Shown here piece after piece: positions 1 to 7,004 of a stretch of 33,571 bases of DNA (positions are counted from its first letter, which is position 1; each line of letters starts with the position of its first letter). The DNA is from JAFMDF01 sp039024375 (GTDB lineage: Bacteria > Bacteroidota > Bacteroidia > Chitinophagales > Saprospiraceae), in the NCBI GenBank assembly GCA_039024375.1, contig JBCCQK010000023.1, positions 1-33,571 of the forward strand, given 5' to 3'. The position numbers were made by a program, and so were the translations under genes. Under the pieces are notes generated by a model. It ran no database searches. It had not been told where the DNA came from and saw only the letters and a program-made list of their open reading frames with translations.

Positions 1-6
1 ACTAAA

Positions 7-37
7 TTGCGCTGAAACAAGGCAGAGCCTATCTTTG
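7..37 (+). promoter_or_regulatory. Bacteroidota-type promoter (TTGC-N19-TATCTTTG)
   Basis: TTGC at 7-10 and TATCTTTG at 30-37 are separated by exactly 19 bases, matching the Bacteroidota primary-sigma consensus (TTTG/TTG, about 19 bp, TAnnTTTG). The only downstream gene on this strand is metF at 266, so transcription would give a leader of roughly 220 nt. The same TTGC-N19-TAnnTTTG layout recurs at 31370-31400. The start site is inferred, not measured. Confidence 0.5.
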
Positions 38-72
38 TAGGGAATTTTTCTTTTGTAGAAACTACTGTTTTT

Positions 73-110
73 TCTAGTAAGTAGCTTTCAAAACGCTTCG
101 AATTACTAGA
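73..110. repeat. Inverted repeat in the metF leader
   Basis: TCTAGTAA (73-80) is exactly inverted as TTACTAGA (103-110) around a 22-nt loop. The outer flanks CTGT and ACAG continue the symmetry with a few unpaired T residues. It could form a hairpin in the metF leader RNA or be a protein-binding site. No known riboswitch was recognised. Confidence 0.4.
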
Positions 111-212
111 CAGATTTTAAAGCAGTTTTACACGAAAATTGAAACAATCTACGTCAAAACCCTTATGAACTAGAGCGTTAACAAGAGAATAGACTTGATT
201 TCGCTAAAGGGT

Positions 213-246
213 ACTAGTCACTAGTCAACCAATCACTAATCACTAG
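213..246 (+). repeat. Degenerate 7-bp tandem repeat (ACTAGTC-like)
   Basis: ACTAGTC occurs twice in tandem, followed by AACCAATC, ACTAATC and ACTAGAT. This is a short degenerate heptamer array just upstream of the metF start codon. It lies in the presumed untranslated leader. Its role is unknown. Confidence 0.5.
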
Positions 247-265
247 ATAAGAAGTTCCTGCAATC

Positions 266-1222
266 ATGAAAGTAACCGACTACTTCGATAATGCCAATGG
301 CAATACCTTAATTTCTTTTGAAGTCCTACCTCCACTGAAAGGCGGCAGCATGAAAGCTATTTTTGATACACTGGACCCGCTCATGGAGTTCAAACCGCCT
401 TTCATCGACGTAACTTACCACCGAGAAGAATTTATCTACGTCAAAAAATCTTCGGGCTATTACGAAAAAACGGCGATTCGAAAGCGACCCGGTACCGTTG
501 GAATTTGTGCGGCCATTATGCACCGTTACGGCGTTGATGCGGTGCCGCATTTGATTTGTGGTGGCTTTACCAAAGAAGAAACGGAGAATGTCTTGATTGA
601 CCTTAACTTTTTGGACATTAATAATGTGCTAGCTTTACGAGGCGATGCCCGGAAATTTGACGGTAAGTTTATCCCCGAAAAAGATGGACATTCTTATGCC
701 TTGGATATGGTGAAGCAAGTAGCGGACATGAACGGCGGTAAGTATTTGGATGATAATATCGAAAACGGTGAGAAGACCAATTTCTGTATCGGCATTGCGG
801 GTTACCCCGAAAAGCATTTCGAAGCGCCCAATTTGGAAAGCGATTTGGCTTTCGCCAAACAAAAAGTAGAAGCGGGCGCCAACTACATCGTCACCCAAAT
901 GTTTTTTGATAATAAATATTACTTCGAATACGTCGATAGATGTCGGGAAATGGGCATCAACGTTCCGATTGTTCCAGGGTTAAAACCACTTACCAAAAAA
1001 TACCAACTCAACTCTATTCCCCGTTTGTTCCATCTCGATTTACCACAGGAACTAGCTAGTGCCTTGGCCGATGCGAAGGACGCTAAGGGTCGAAAGCAAG
1101 TGGGCATCGAATGGTGTATTCAGCAATCCAAAGAATTGAAGGAAAAGGGCGCTCCTTGCTTGCACTACTATACGATGGGTGACGTGGAAACGATTAAGCA
1201 GATTGTGGAGCAGGTGTATTAA
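266..1222 (+). CDS. metF: Methylenetetrahydrofolate reductase
   Basis: A 318-residue protein of the MetF family. It reduces 5,10-methylene-THF to 5-methyl-THF with an FAD cofactor in the cytosol and supplies methyl groups for methionine synthesis. The N-terminal FEVLPP segment holds the conserved glutamate (E19) of the TIM barrel. The ALRGD segment, the central IGIAGYPEKH stretch and the following QMFFDN segment are family hallmarks. Length is normal for Bacteroidota MetF. The ATG at 266 begins the conserved region directly. No other methionine gene is adjacent, so it appears to be a single-gene unit driven from the promoter near position 30. Confidence 0.97.
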   Translation: MKVTDYFDNANGNTLISFEVLPPLKGGSMKAIFDTLDPLMEFKPPFIDVTYHREEFIYVKKSSGYYEKTAIRKRPGTVGICAAIMHRYGVDAVPHLICGGFTKEETENVLIDLNFLDINNVLALRGDARKFDGKFIPEKDGHSYALDMVKQVADMNGGKYLDDNIENGEKTNFCIGIAGYPEKHFEAPNLESDLAFAKQKVEAGANYIVTQMFFDNKYYFEYVDRCREMGINVPIVPGLKPLTKKYQLNSIPRLFHLDLPQELASALADAKDAKGRKQVGIEWCIQQSKELKEKGAPCLHYYTMGDVETIKQIVEQVY

Positions 1223-1303
1223 TTCTTTAGAAATCATTTTCAGCGCAAATCAAGAAATTCTTCTAAAAGATGGATTAATAAGAGGTCAGCAATCAGACCA
1301 CCT

Positions 1304-1330
1304 GCCCGAATGCTTAGGCGGGCGGGCTTC
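1304..1330. repeat. GC-rich stem-loop downstream of metF
   Basis: CCTGCCCG and a following GGCGGGCGGG flank an AATGCTTA loop, giving a GC-rich imperfect hairpin right before the larger inverted repeat at 1334-1440. It could act as a terminator or transcript-end stabiliser for metF, although no T-run follows on the plus strand. Confidence 0.4.
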
Positions 1331-1333
1331 ATT

Positions 1334-1440
1334 GTCAGCCATACGGCCCGTACTGGGGAGGTCAGACTTTTGACGTTGACAGTTCTCAAATCTGACAGCC
1401 ATAAGCGGTCTGACTTCCCGATACGGGCCGTATGGCTGTC
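1334..1440. repeat. Long inverted repeat with competing arms
   Basis: The left arm (about 1334-1366) and right arm (about 1408-1440) are near-perfect inverted copies sharing the core CAGCCATACGGCCCGTA. A third copy of the arm tip, GACAGCCAT at 1394-1402, can also pair with ATGGCTGTC at 1432-1440. An inner GTCAGA/TCTGAC pair lies in the loop. The element fills the gap between metF and the next gene. No coding potential is seen. Confidence 0.7.
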
Positions 1441-1521
1441 TTCTTTTAATTTTCTTTTGAACAATAGTTCTTTCAAAGGCGTAGTATTTATTATTTGAAC
1501 AAGCGTTTCAAGTAAGATACT

Positions 1522-2862
1522 ATGACTGTTCTACCACGTTCCATTAACCGTATATTTTTAAAGAGTTTTTGTTTAATTGCATTTGTACTATTGTTTGCGG
1601 TATCAACTACTGCTCAAGTACAAATAGACAATTTTAAGCCGTTTAAATTCCAATTAGAAAAATCCTTTTTGCCCGTCAATTCGACAGAGTTAAAACAAGA
1701 ATTGGTAGAGATAATAGCATCGCAAAAGGGAATGAGTGAGGAAGATATTAGAACCGTCAATTACTGGAATGCCGCCTATCCTTCTTATCTATGGCATCAG
1801 ATTATGATGGAAATCAGTCGGGCGCATAAAGGCCACAAAAACGGAGGTCGAATTGCCATTTTGCACCTTTCAATTTACGATGCCCTCTCAGAAGTATGGA
1901 AACATAAAAAACAGCATCAATCAGCAGCTCCATTCCAACAAAATTCTGATATACAGCAATTAAGCCGTAAAAATGCTTATTCCTCTTTTGTGTGTGAATG
2001 GAGTGCTGCTGCCAGCGCTGCCCACACTGTCATTAGCTACTATTTTCCCAATAGAAAACCATATTTAGATAGCTTGATTGTTCAATTTAAAGAGGCACGC
2101 CTCCAAACTGGACTACAGCTCCCCTCCGATGTAGAAAAAGGCATGGCTATTGGTCAACTAATCGCTAATCAGTACATCGAATACGCCAAAACGGACCGAA
2201 CAGACCGCATCTGGGAAGGGAAAATACCCGAATCTGATAGTCTTTGGACGGGAACGCCCAGTAAATGGGGTCCCACGAAGCGCCAATGGCGACCGCTTAC
2301 GTTAGCGAGTCCCGAACAGTTTCGGCCAGCTCCGCCGCCTACCGATTGGACGGAAGACATGGAAGAATTGCGTCAATTTAACGCTACGCATACCACCAGT
2401 GACATTGCTTGGAAGTGGAAGAGTGCTCCCGTTTGGGACGATTTGCTAGAACGAAAAATACTAGAATACGACTTAAACCCTTTCGAAGCGGCTTTTGCGG
2501 GTGCTGTTTTCCACACGGCTCGTTTCGACGGCATCATTGCTGCTTGGGATGGTAAATACCATTACATGGGGATTCGACCTTTCCAATACGACCCCGAATT
2601 TAAACCTATTTTAGTACAGACGCCAAATTTCCCAGGGTATCCTGCTGGTCACACAACCGTAGCGGGTTCTATTGCCGCTGTGCTATCTTTTCTTTTTCCA
2701 CAGGATGAGGACTTGTTTCGCAAACTAGCCAAGGAATGTTCGGAGTCTCGCTTTGAAGGTGGGGTTCATTTTCGGACGGATAATGAGGTGGGATTGACGG
2801 TCGGAAGTAAAGTAGGTGGCCGAGTTGTTCAAACGTTTTTGGGGAAGATGGGTGAGGAGTAG
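1522..2862 (+). CDS. Secreted vanadium-dependent haloperoxidase / PAP2-family phosphatase
   Basis: A 446-residue protein with a hydrophobic N-terminal signal peptide (about residues 11-32, ending near TTAQ). The vanadate/phosphate-binding signature is in the C-terminal half: K345 and R352 in KYHYMGIRP, then PAGHTT (374-379, H377), then SRFEGGVH (409-416, with R410 and H416). These match the three-part acid phosphatase/haloperoxidase motif. The usual serine of PSGH is alanine (A375), as in part of the family. It probably acts in the periplasm or outside the cell on halides or phosphate esters; which one cannot be told from sequence. It stands alone between metF and a pseudogene. Confidence 0.88.
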   Translation: MTVLPRSINRIFLKSFCLIAFVLLFAVSTTAQVQIDNFKPFKFQLEKSFLPVNSTELKQELVEIIASQKGMSEEDIRTVNYWNAAYPSYLWHQIMMEISRAHKGHKNGGRIAILHLSIYDALSEVWKHKKQHQSAAPFQQNSDIQQLSRKNAYSSFVCEWSAAASAAHTVISYYFPNRKPYLDSLIVQFKEARLQTGLQLPSDVEKGMAIGQLIANQYIEYAKTDRTDRIWEGKIPESDSLWTGTPSKWGPTKRQWRPLTLASPEQFRPAPPPTDWTEDMEELRQFNATHTTSDIAWKWKSAPVWDDLLERKILEYDLNPFEAAFAGAVFHTARFDGIIAAWDGKYHYMGIRPFQYDPEFKPILVQTPNFPGYPAGHTTVAGSIAAVLSFLFPQDEDLFRKLAKECSESRFEGGVHFRTDNEVGLTVGSKVGGRVVQTFLGKMGEE

Positions 2863-2872
2863 GCAAGAATTG

Positions 2873-3174
2873 TTATAACCATTCCGTATCGGATTGTTGA
2901 TAGTTAAAATTAAGCGAATAAGCTTTTCGATTATCCCTAATCAGGATGTTTTGGCTTTCTAATTTTTTAGTGATACTAAGGTTACCCCACAAATAACGAC
3001 GCCTCCATCGGAGTTCAAATAGGCACATATTGTTTCTTTTAAAGATGTCCATTCTTTCCCAGATGATAAGTCTTTCAACTCTATTTTCGTCTTCTCAACA
3101 TCAATGAAAATATTGTTCGTAATAGATTTTTCTATTTTTAAGATGACCTCCTTTATTTCCTCAGATTTTAGCAA
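2873..3174 (-). pseudogene. Frameshifted remnant of an AlbA_2/Schlafen-type ATP-binding protein
   Basis: The minus strand from a TTG at 3174 reads 71 residues, ending with KEWTSLKETICAYLNSDGG and VVICGV. That resembles the start of AlbA_2 (divergent AAA_4) domains, where an ETICAFxNxxGG stretch is followed by hydrophobic residues and GV. The frame stops at 2959 just after a run of six A residues (minus strand). Adding one A would continue the frame as KKLESQNILIRDNRK and onward to a stop at 2873, giving about 101 residues. The fragment is far shorter than intact family members and no helicase-like C-terminus follows, so it is most likely a decaying gene. Family assignment rests on one motif. 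Confidence 0.5.
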
Positions 3175-3395
3175 AGAGCATTTAATTTTGACTTTGTGAT
3201 AGAATAATTTTTTGCAATTTAAAAATTTTTAGCTAATTCTAATTTTTATCCTTCTGCGTCTTTTAACCCATTCATTCTACTTTTCAAAAAAAAATCTTCC
3301 CACCCGAAGCAACGTTTTCCCATTTCAAGGTAATAAGCTAAAAGCAGTTCTTTAAACCGAAATGTCTGCATTATTAACCTTAAAATTAGTAAACC
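3175..3395. other. AT-rich intergenic stretch without visible features
   Basis: This is the remaining gap between the pseudogene and the lipoprotein gene. It is AT-rich with short homopolymer runs. I see no open frame, strong palindrome or clear -7 box; the promoter of the downstream lipoprotein-sigma operon presumably lies here but was not identified. Confidence 0.4.
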
Positions 3396-4013
3396 ATGTC
3401 TTTCAGATTATCTTTAGGTGTATTATTACTCACCCTGTGCCTTTTCAGTTGCCAAGAAGAAAACATCGACGAACTAACCCAAGAAATTTTACCTCAAGCA
3501 CCCGTTGAAGTAGAAACACAAAACCGCTTATTAACCTATCGGCTTCAACAAACGGAAGTAAACTACGAGAATGGCTACGGCGTAGTGCTGAGAGGCCCTT
3601 TGTCGGGAAGCACGCTCTATGCTATCGGGTCGGATACGTTCAACTGTGTTAGCACCGTAGATACAAATAGCGTTGGGTTGTCTATCGAAGGAAGTTTTAC
3701 CGATTTCTTTGTCTCCTTCTACCAGTTTGAAAATGGCAATGCGTTTTCTAGTACGGCTGTCTTATCGACGGTAATTGAGGGCGATACCATTACCGCCTAC
3801 GGTGCCAACTTTATCGACCCGTCTTGTCGAGGAGATGTAGAGTTCTTAGTAAACATTGAAGAAGAAACCGACGAATTTCTTCGGGGCACTTACGAAACAG
3901 AATTTTTTCAACTAGTAGTGGATTCCAGTACCACAACGGTTAGTTGTGACAATTGGAAAAGTCTCGGTATCTTGAATGCGGAGTTTGCCGTTCCATTGGG
4001 TAATTGTAATTAA
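3396..4013 (+). CDS. Hypothetical lipoprotein, first gene of an ECF-sigma operon
   Basis: A 205-residue protein of unknown family. It begins with a lipoprotein signal peptide of about 18 residues with lipobox LFSC, so lipidation on C19 and anchoring in the periplasm or outer membrane are expected. The mature part is acidic, rich in T, S, E and F/Y, and looks like a beta-sandwich. It contains further cysteines (in FNCVS, DPSCRG, VSCDNW and near the C-terminus) that could form disulphides. The sigma-factor gene follows 24 nt downstream, so co-transcription is likely. It may be an envelope sensor or accessory factor for that regulator, but this is inference from position only. Confidence 0.7.
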   Translation: MSFRLSLGVLLLTLCLFSCQEENIDELTQEILPQAPVEVETQNRLLTYRLQQTEVNYENGYGVVLRGPLSGSTLYAIGSDTFNCVSTVDTNSVGLSIEGSFTDFFVSFYQFENGNAFSSTAVLSTVIEGDTITAYGANFIDPSCRGDVEFLVNIEEETDEFLRGTYETEFFQLVVDSSTTTVSCDNWKSLGILNAEFAVPLGNCN

Positions 4014-4037
4014 TTATTCTCCCGAAAAACACCCGAT

Positions 4038-4592
4038 TTGCAAGAGTCCAATCTTATCAAAAAATGCCAACAGGCGGATGCCCAAGCACAGCGGCAACTG
4101 TACGAACGGTACTTACCGTACGTGCTAACCATCGCCCGTCGGTTTGGTATTGTGGAGCAGGATTTGGCCGATGTGATTCAGGAAATTTTTATTGAAATTT
4201 TTGTCCATATTGACCGATTCAATGCGAAGAAAGGGGCTTTCAAATATTGGTTGAAATCTATTGCCATTAACAAAATCCTCAATACCCAACGAAAGCAAAA
4301 AAGAACGAAACAAACAATCATCATTGACTCGGAGAAAATAGAACAGGAATCCGTACTAGCGGACTTAAAAAATATGGACAACGATTTAATTATTCAACTT
4401 ATTCAAGGATTACCCAACGGCTATCGAACCGTCTTCAATTTGTACGTCATCGACGATTTGTCGCATAAAGAAATTAGTGCGCAGCTAGGCATTGATGTGG
4501 CCACTTCGAGGTCCCAACTGTCAAGAGCTAAACAGTTGTTGCGCAAACAATTATTGTCCATCCAAAAAGGGAATCGCTATGGACTCATTTAA
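4038..4592 (+). CDS. ECF-type sigma-70 family RNA polymerase sigma factor
   Basis: A 184-residue protein with both conserved sigma regions. Region 2 spans roughly residues 8-90, with DLADVIQEIFIEIF as the core-RNAP-binding/-10 recognition part. Region 4 spans roughly 115-175, with the helix-turn-helix SHKEISAQLGIDVATSRSQL. The start is a TTG at 4038; no in-frame ATG precedes the conserved N-terminus and a TTG start gives the usual ESNLIKKC opening. It directs RNA polymerase to a small regulon in response to an envelope cue. Its 3' end overlaps the downstream gene by 14 nt, the coupling expected for a sigma/anti-sigma pair. Confidence 0.93.
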   Translation: MQESNLIKKCQQADAQAQRQLYERYLPYVLTIARRFGIVEQDLADVIQEIFIEIFVHIDRFNAKKGAFKYWLKSIAINKILNTQRKQKRTKQTIIIDSEKIEQESVLADLKNMDNDLIIQLIQGLPNGYRTVFNLYVIDDLSHKEISAQLGIDVATSRSQLSRAKQLLRKQLLSIQKGNRYGLI

Positions 4593-6003
4593 CGAAAAAG
4601 GCGCCTTTAAGGAGCAGTTGGGCGACCACTCGACCCATGATATTCCCGATTTTTTAAGTTGGGAACAAATGGGCCCCGATATTTTGGCGGGCGTTGAAAA
4701 ACGTAAGCGGCGGCGACGACTACTCTGGTGGTGGTGGGGCGGTGGCATTGCGCTAATTGGACTAGTATTATTATATTCGATATCATTTTTTCAAAAATCG
4801 GCATCCATCAATGCTTTTCCAATTGATTTAGAAACAACGGCCAACGTTTCTTCAGTTAACAGCGCCGCATCTACCAATGAAAAAAATCGCCTAGCGGTGA
4901 ATGAGGACAAAGACGAAGCTGCCTCAGCAAATGCTACCACTCCCTCAGCTCTATTGAAAAAGATGGACGGTTTAACCGATACCCAAACAACGCTTCCTGA
5001 AACTATTAGTGAGAGTAGTCAAGCAGAACGACAAAAAACGGTTGGTCACACTAGAGTGAAAAGGGCAAAGGAAATAGTCGTTGAAGATAGATTACCTTCC
5101 TCAATAAATTCACCCAATTATCAAGAGCCACAATCGACGAATGCGTTCAAAAGTGAAGATGAAATCGTATCAAAAAAACCGTTTATCTCATTGGCAAAAA
5201 TTCGGTCTGTTCAACCCATTCCAAATCTCGCAGCATCGTTATTACCCATCGTTACACGGACGGATTCCATCCAATTTGCCCATCTAACTCCCAATAAACG
5301 ACCTTCTACTGAGCGTCATTGGCAACTGGAATTAGCGGGTGGTATCAACGGCTGGAAAGAACAATTACCTTCATTTCCAGCGTCTAATGTCGCTCTACAA
5401 ACACCATTAGCTGGTTGGCAAATCAATGCCCGCATTAGCCGAAAAGTGGCCAAACACTGGTCTATCAAATCGGGCGTCCAACTACAAACGATACGCTTCC
5501 GCAGCAACTACCAAGCAACCAAAGAAGTTTTTGTGTATCAACCTAATACCCCCGACACCATTTTCACTTCTACTTTGACGGGGCAGCAAACGTTTATTTA
5601 CACGGATTCGGTTCCCGCTTTGCAGACCCAAAATTTTCAGCATTTTAATCGGCACACGACGCTACAAATTCCCTTATTAATTGGATTCGAATTGGGAAAA
5701 AAACGTTTAAAATGGTTAATCCGAACGGGAGTGGGCTTTCAGTTCTTTCGTAACAGTCGAGGTAGGATGGCTACGGCGGAGGACGAAATCTTGGACATCG
5801 GTCAAAACAATTGGAATGCACAGTTAAGCCACCTGCTTGAAGCGCAAGTTACTTATCGACTGACCGAAAGAATAGGGCTATTCGGCCGATGGCAAAGAGA
5901 ACAACACTGGAACGAGTGGCGATTGACCAATGATTTTGCATTTGATATTTTTCAGCAGCCGACCATAATGAGTGGTACGATGGGGCTACGTTGGTCTTTT
6001 TAA
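4579..6003 (+). CDS. Putative anti-sigma-like protein with one membrane helix and a C-terminal outer-membrane beta-barrel
   Basis: Starting at ATG 4579 (overlapping the sigma gene) this is 474 residues. Residues 1-47 form a short cytosolic segment with the LSWEQMGPDILAGV motif and a very basic KRKRRRR stretch. A single helix beginning with four tryptophans follows (about 50-72). Residues about 73-245 are a polar, Ser/Thr/Glu-rich linker. Residues about 248-474 alternate polar and aromatic residues, contain GLFGRWQREQ and end in GLRWSF, typical of a small OM beta-barrel. The layout implies a chain crossing the inner membrane, periplasm and outer membrane. Position and overlap suggest it controls the sigma factor. 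An earlier in-frame start inside the sigma gene is less likely. Confidence 0.75.
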   Translation: MDSFNEKGAFKEQLGDHSTHDIPDFLSWEQMGPDILAGVEKRKRRRRLLWWWWGGGIALIGLVLLYSISFFQKSASINAFPIDLETTANVSSVNSAASTNEKNRLAVNEDKDEAASANATTPSALLKKMDGLTDTQTTLPETISESSQAERQKTVGHTRVKRAKEIVVEDRLPSSINSPNYQEPQSTNAFKSEDEIVSKKPFISLAKIRSVQPIPNLAASLLPIVTRTDSIQFAHLTPNKRPSTERHWQLELAGGINGWKEQLPSFPASNVALQTPLAGWQINARISRKVAKHWSIKSGVQLQTIRFRSNYQATKEVFVYQPNTPDTIFTSTLTGQQTFIYTDSVPALQTQNFQHFNRHTTLQIPLLIGFELGKKRLKWLIRTGVGFQFFRNSRGRMATAEDEILDIGQNNWNAQLSHLLEAQVTYRLTERIGLFGRWQREQHWNEWRLTNDFAFDIFQQPTIMSGTMGLRWSF

Positions 6004-6004
6004 T

Positions 6005-6012
6005 TACCTTTG
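6005..6012 (+). promoter_or_regulatory. Candidate -7 box (TACCTTTG) before the class II aldolase gene
   Basis: TACCTTTG matches the Bacteroidota -7 consensus TAnnTTTG and lies 38 nt before the start codon at 6051. No convincing -33 TTTG is found about 19 bp upstream, where the sequence is still inside the barrel gene. It would let the aldolase gene be transcribed apart from the sigma operon. Confidence 0.35.
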
Positions 6013-6050
6013 GACGGTTTTAAAGTATCTCGGTACGCAACTAGCATTTT

Positions 6051-6698
6051 ATGTTACTAAAAAAGGAAAGAGAGCTTATCGTCACCTACGGCAAAAAACT
6101 ACTCGATTCGGGCTTAACCAAAGGAACGGGCGGAAATATTAGTATTTACAATCGAAACGAAAACTTATTCGCCGTGAGTCCAAGCGGCCTACCCTACCAC
6201 GAAATTACGGCCGAAGATGTAGTCGTTATGGACTTAACTGGCAGAGTAGTCGAAGGGAAACGTAAACCTTCCGTAGAACATACCATGCACCGCATATTTT
6301 ATACCGACCGACAAGACATTAACGCAGTAGTTCACACCCATTCAATTGCTTGTTCTACGATGGCAGCGTTACATTGGGAGTTGCCCGCTTCCAATTATTT
6401 AGTTGCTTTGAGTGGTCGAACGAAAGTACCTTGCACGCCCTACGAGACCTTTGCTACCCAAGCCTTAGCGAAGGCCGCATTAGAGGCCATGGGCGAGGGC
6501 TACGCTTGTTTTTTGGGGAATCATGGCTTCTTGGCGGCTTCTACGAGTGTAGAAATGGCTTTTAGTATTGCAGAAGAGATTGAACATTGCGCCGAGATTC
6601 ACCTTCGGGCCAAAGCGGTGGGAACGCCTAAGATTATTCCCGACGAGCAATTGACGGAACTGTTTGAGATGTTTCAAGCGTATATTAAGAGAGAATAA
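6051..6698 (+). CDS. Class II aldolase/adducin family protein (L-fuculose-phosphate aldolase-like)
   Basis: A 215-residue zinc-dependent aldolase-type enzyme. GTGGNIS (26-32) is the phosphate-binding loop and SPSG (43-46) follows. E76 in PSVEHTMH is the likely catalytic acid. H95 and H97 in VVHTHS and H158 in GNHG are the zinc ligands. The length and motif spacing match L-fuculose-1-phosphate aldolases, which cleave to dihydroxyacetone phosphate and lactaldehyde. Related members act on ribulose phosphate or methylthioribulose phosphate, so the substrate is not certain. It is cytosolic. It lies 47 nt after the barrel gene and no other sugar gene is close. Confidence 0.9.
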   Translation: MLLKKERELIVTYGKKLLDSGLTKGTGGNISIYNRNENLFAVSPSGLPYHEITAEDVVVMDLTGRVVEGKRKPSVEHTMHRIFYTDRQDINAVVHTHSIACSTMAALHWELPASNYLVALSGRTKVPCTPYETFATQALAKAALEAMGEGYACFLGNHGFLAASTSVEMAFSIAEEIEHCAEIHLRAKAVGTPKIIPDEQLTELFEMFQAYIKRE

Positions 6699-6715
6699 TT
6701 ATTTTTATCAAACTA

Positions 6716-6877
6716 CTATGGCCCTTTCTGATTTTTTACTTTTTTCCAATTTTCTACAGCTAACCAAATCCCTGTTACGGTTCCACCTGCGCCAATGATA
6801 AAATTTTCTTGAAGCAGTAGAGTAATCCCACAAATAATGGTGAGGATGCCAAAGGCTAAGAAAATTTTAGATTCCAT
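6716..6877 (-). CDS. Small two-helix hypothetical membrane protein
   Basis: A 53-residue open frame on the minus strand, starting with ATG at 6877 and ending TAG at 6716. It begins MESKIFLAFGILTIICGITL, then has a short polar LQEN turn, a second hydrophobic stretch rich in G, I and L, and a basic KKVKNQKGP tail. This pattern suits a small hairpin membrane protein with a cytosolic basic tail. It converges on the aldolase gene with 17 nt between stops. No family was recognised. The clean codon structure and amphipathic layout favour a real gene. Confidence 0.55.
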   Translation of the reverse strand: MESKIFLAFGILTIICGITLLLQENFIIGAGGTVTGIWLAVENWKKVKNQKGP

Positions 6878-7004
6878 GATAGCTAATTTTTGCAGTTGAT
6901 TAAGCCTTTCCCAAAAGTAATCTATTTTGAGGAGAGATACTGAAAAATCATTACTATTCCGTTGTAGCTAAACCAATGTCAGAAGAAAGCACAATAGCCG
7001 TTCA

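Noticed and set aside
1..265. SAM or cobalamin riboswitch in the metF leader
   Set aside because: No conserved core of a known methionine-related riboswitch was found, only a simple inverted repeat and a heptamer array.
1310..1498. Open frames on both strands across the inverted repeat after metF
   Set aside because: They arise from the palindromic sequence itself; both strands give similar peptides, which is what a foldback would produce.
4492..4578. Upstream in-frame extension of the barrel protein
   Set aside because: It lies inside the sigma-factor region 4 coding sequence and adds no recognisable segment; ATG 4579 gives a normal coupled start.
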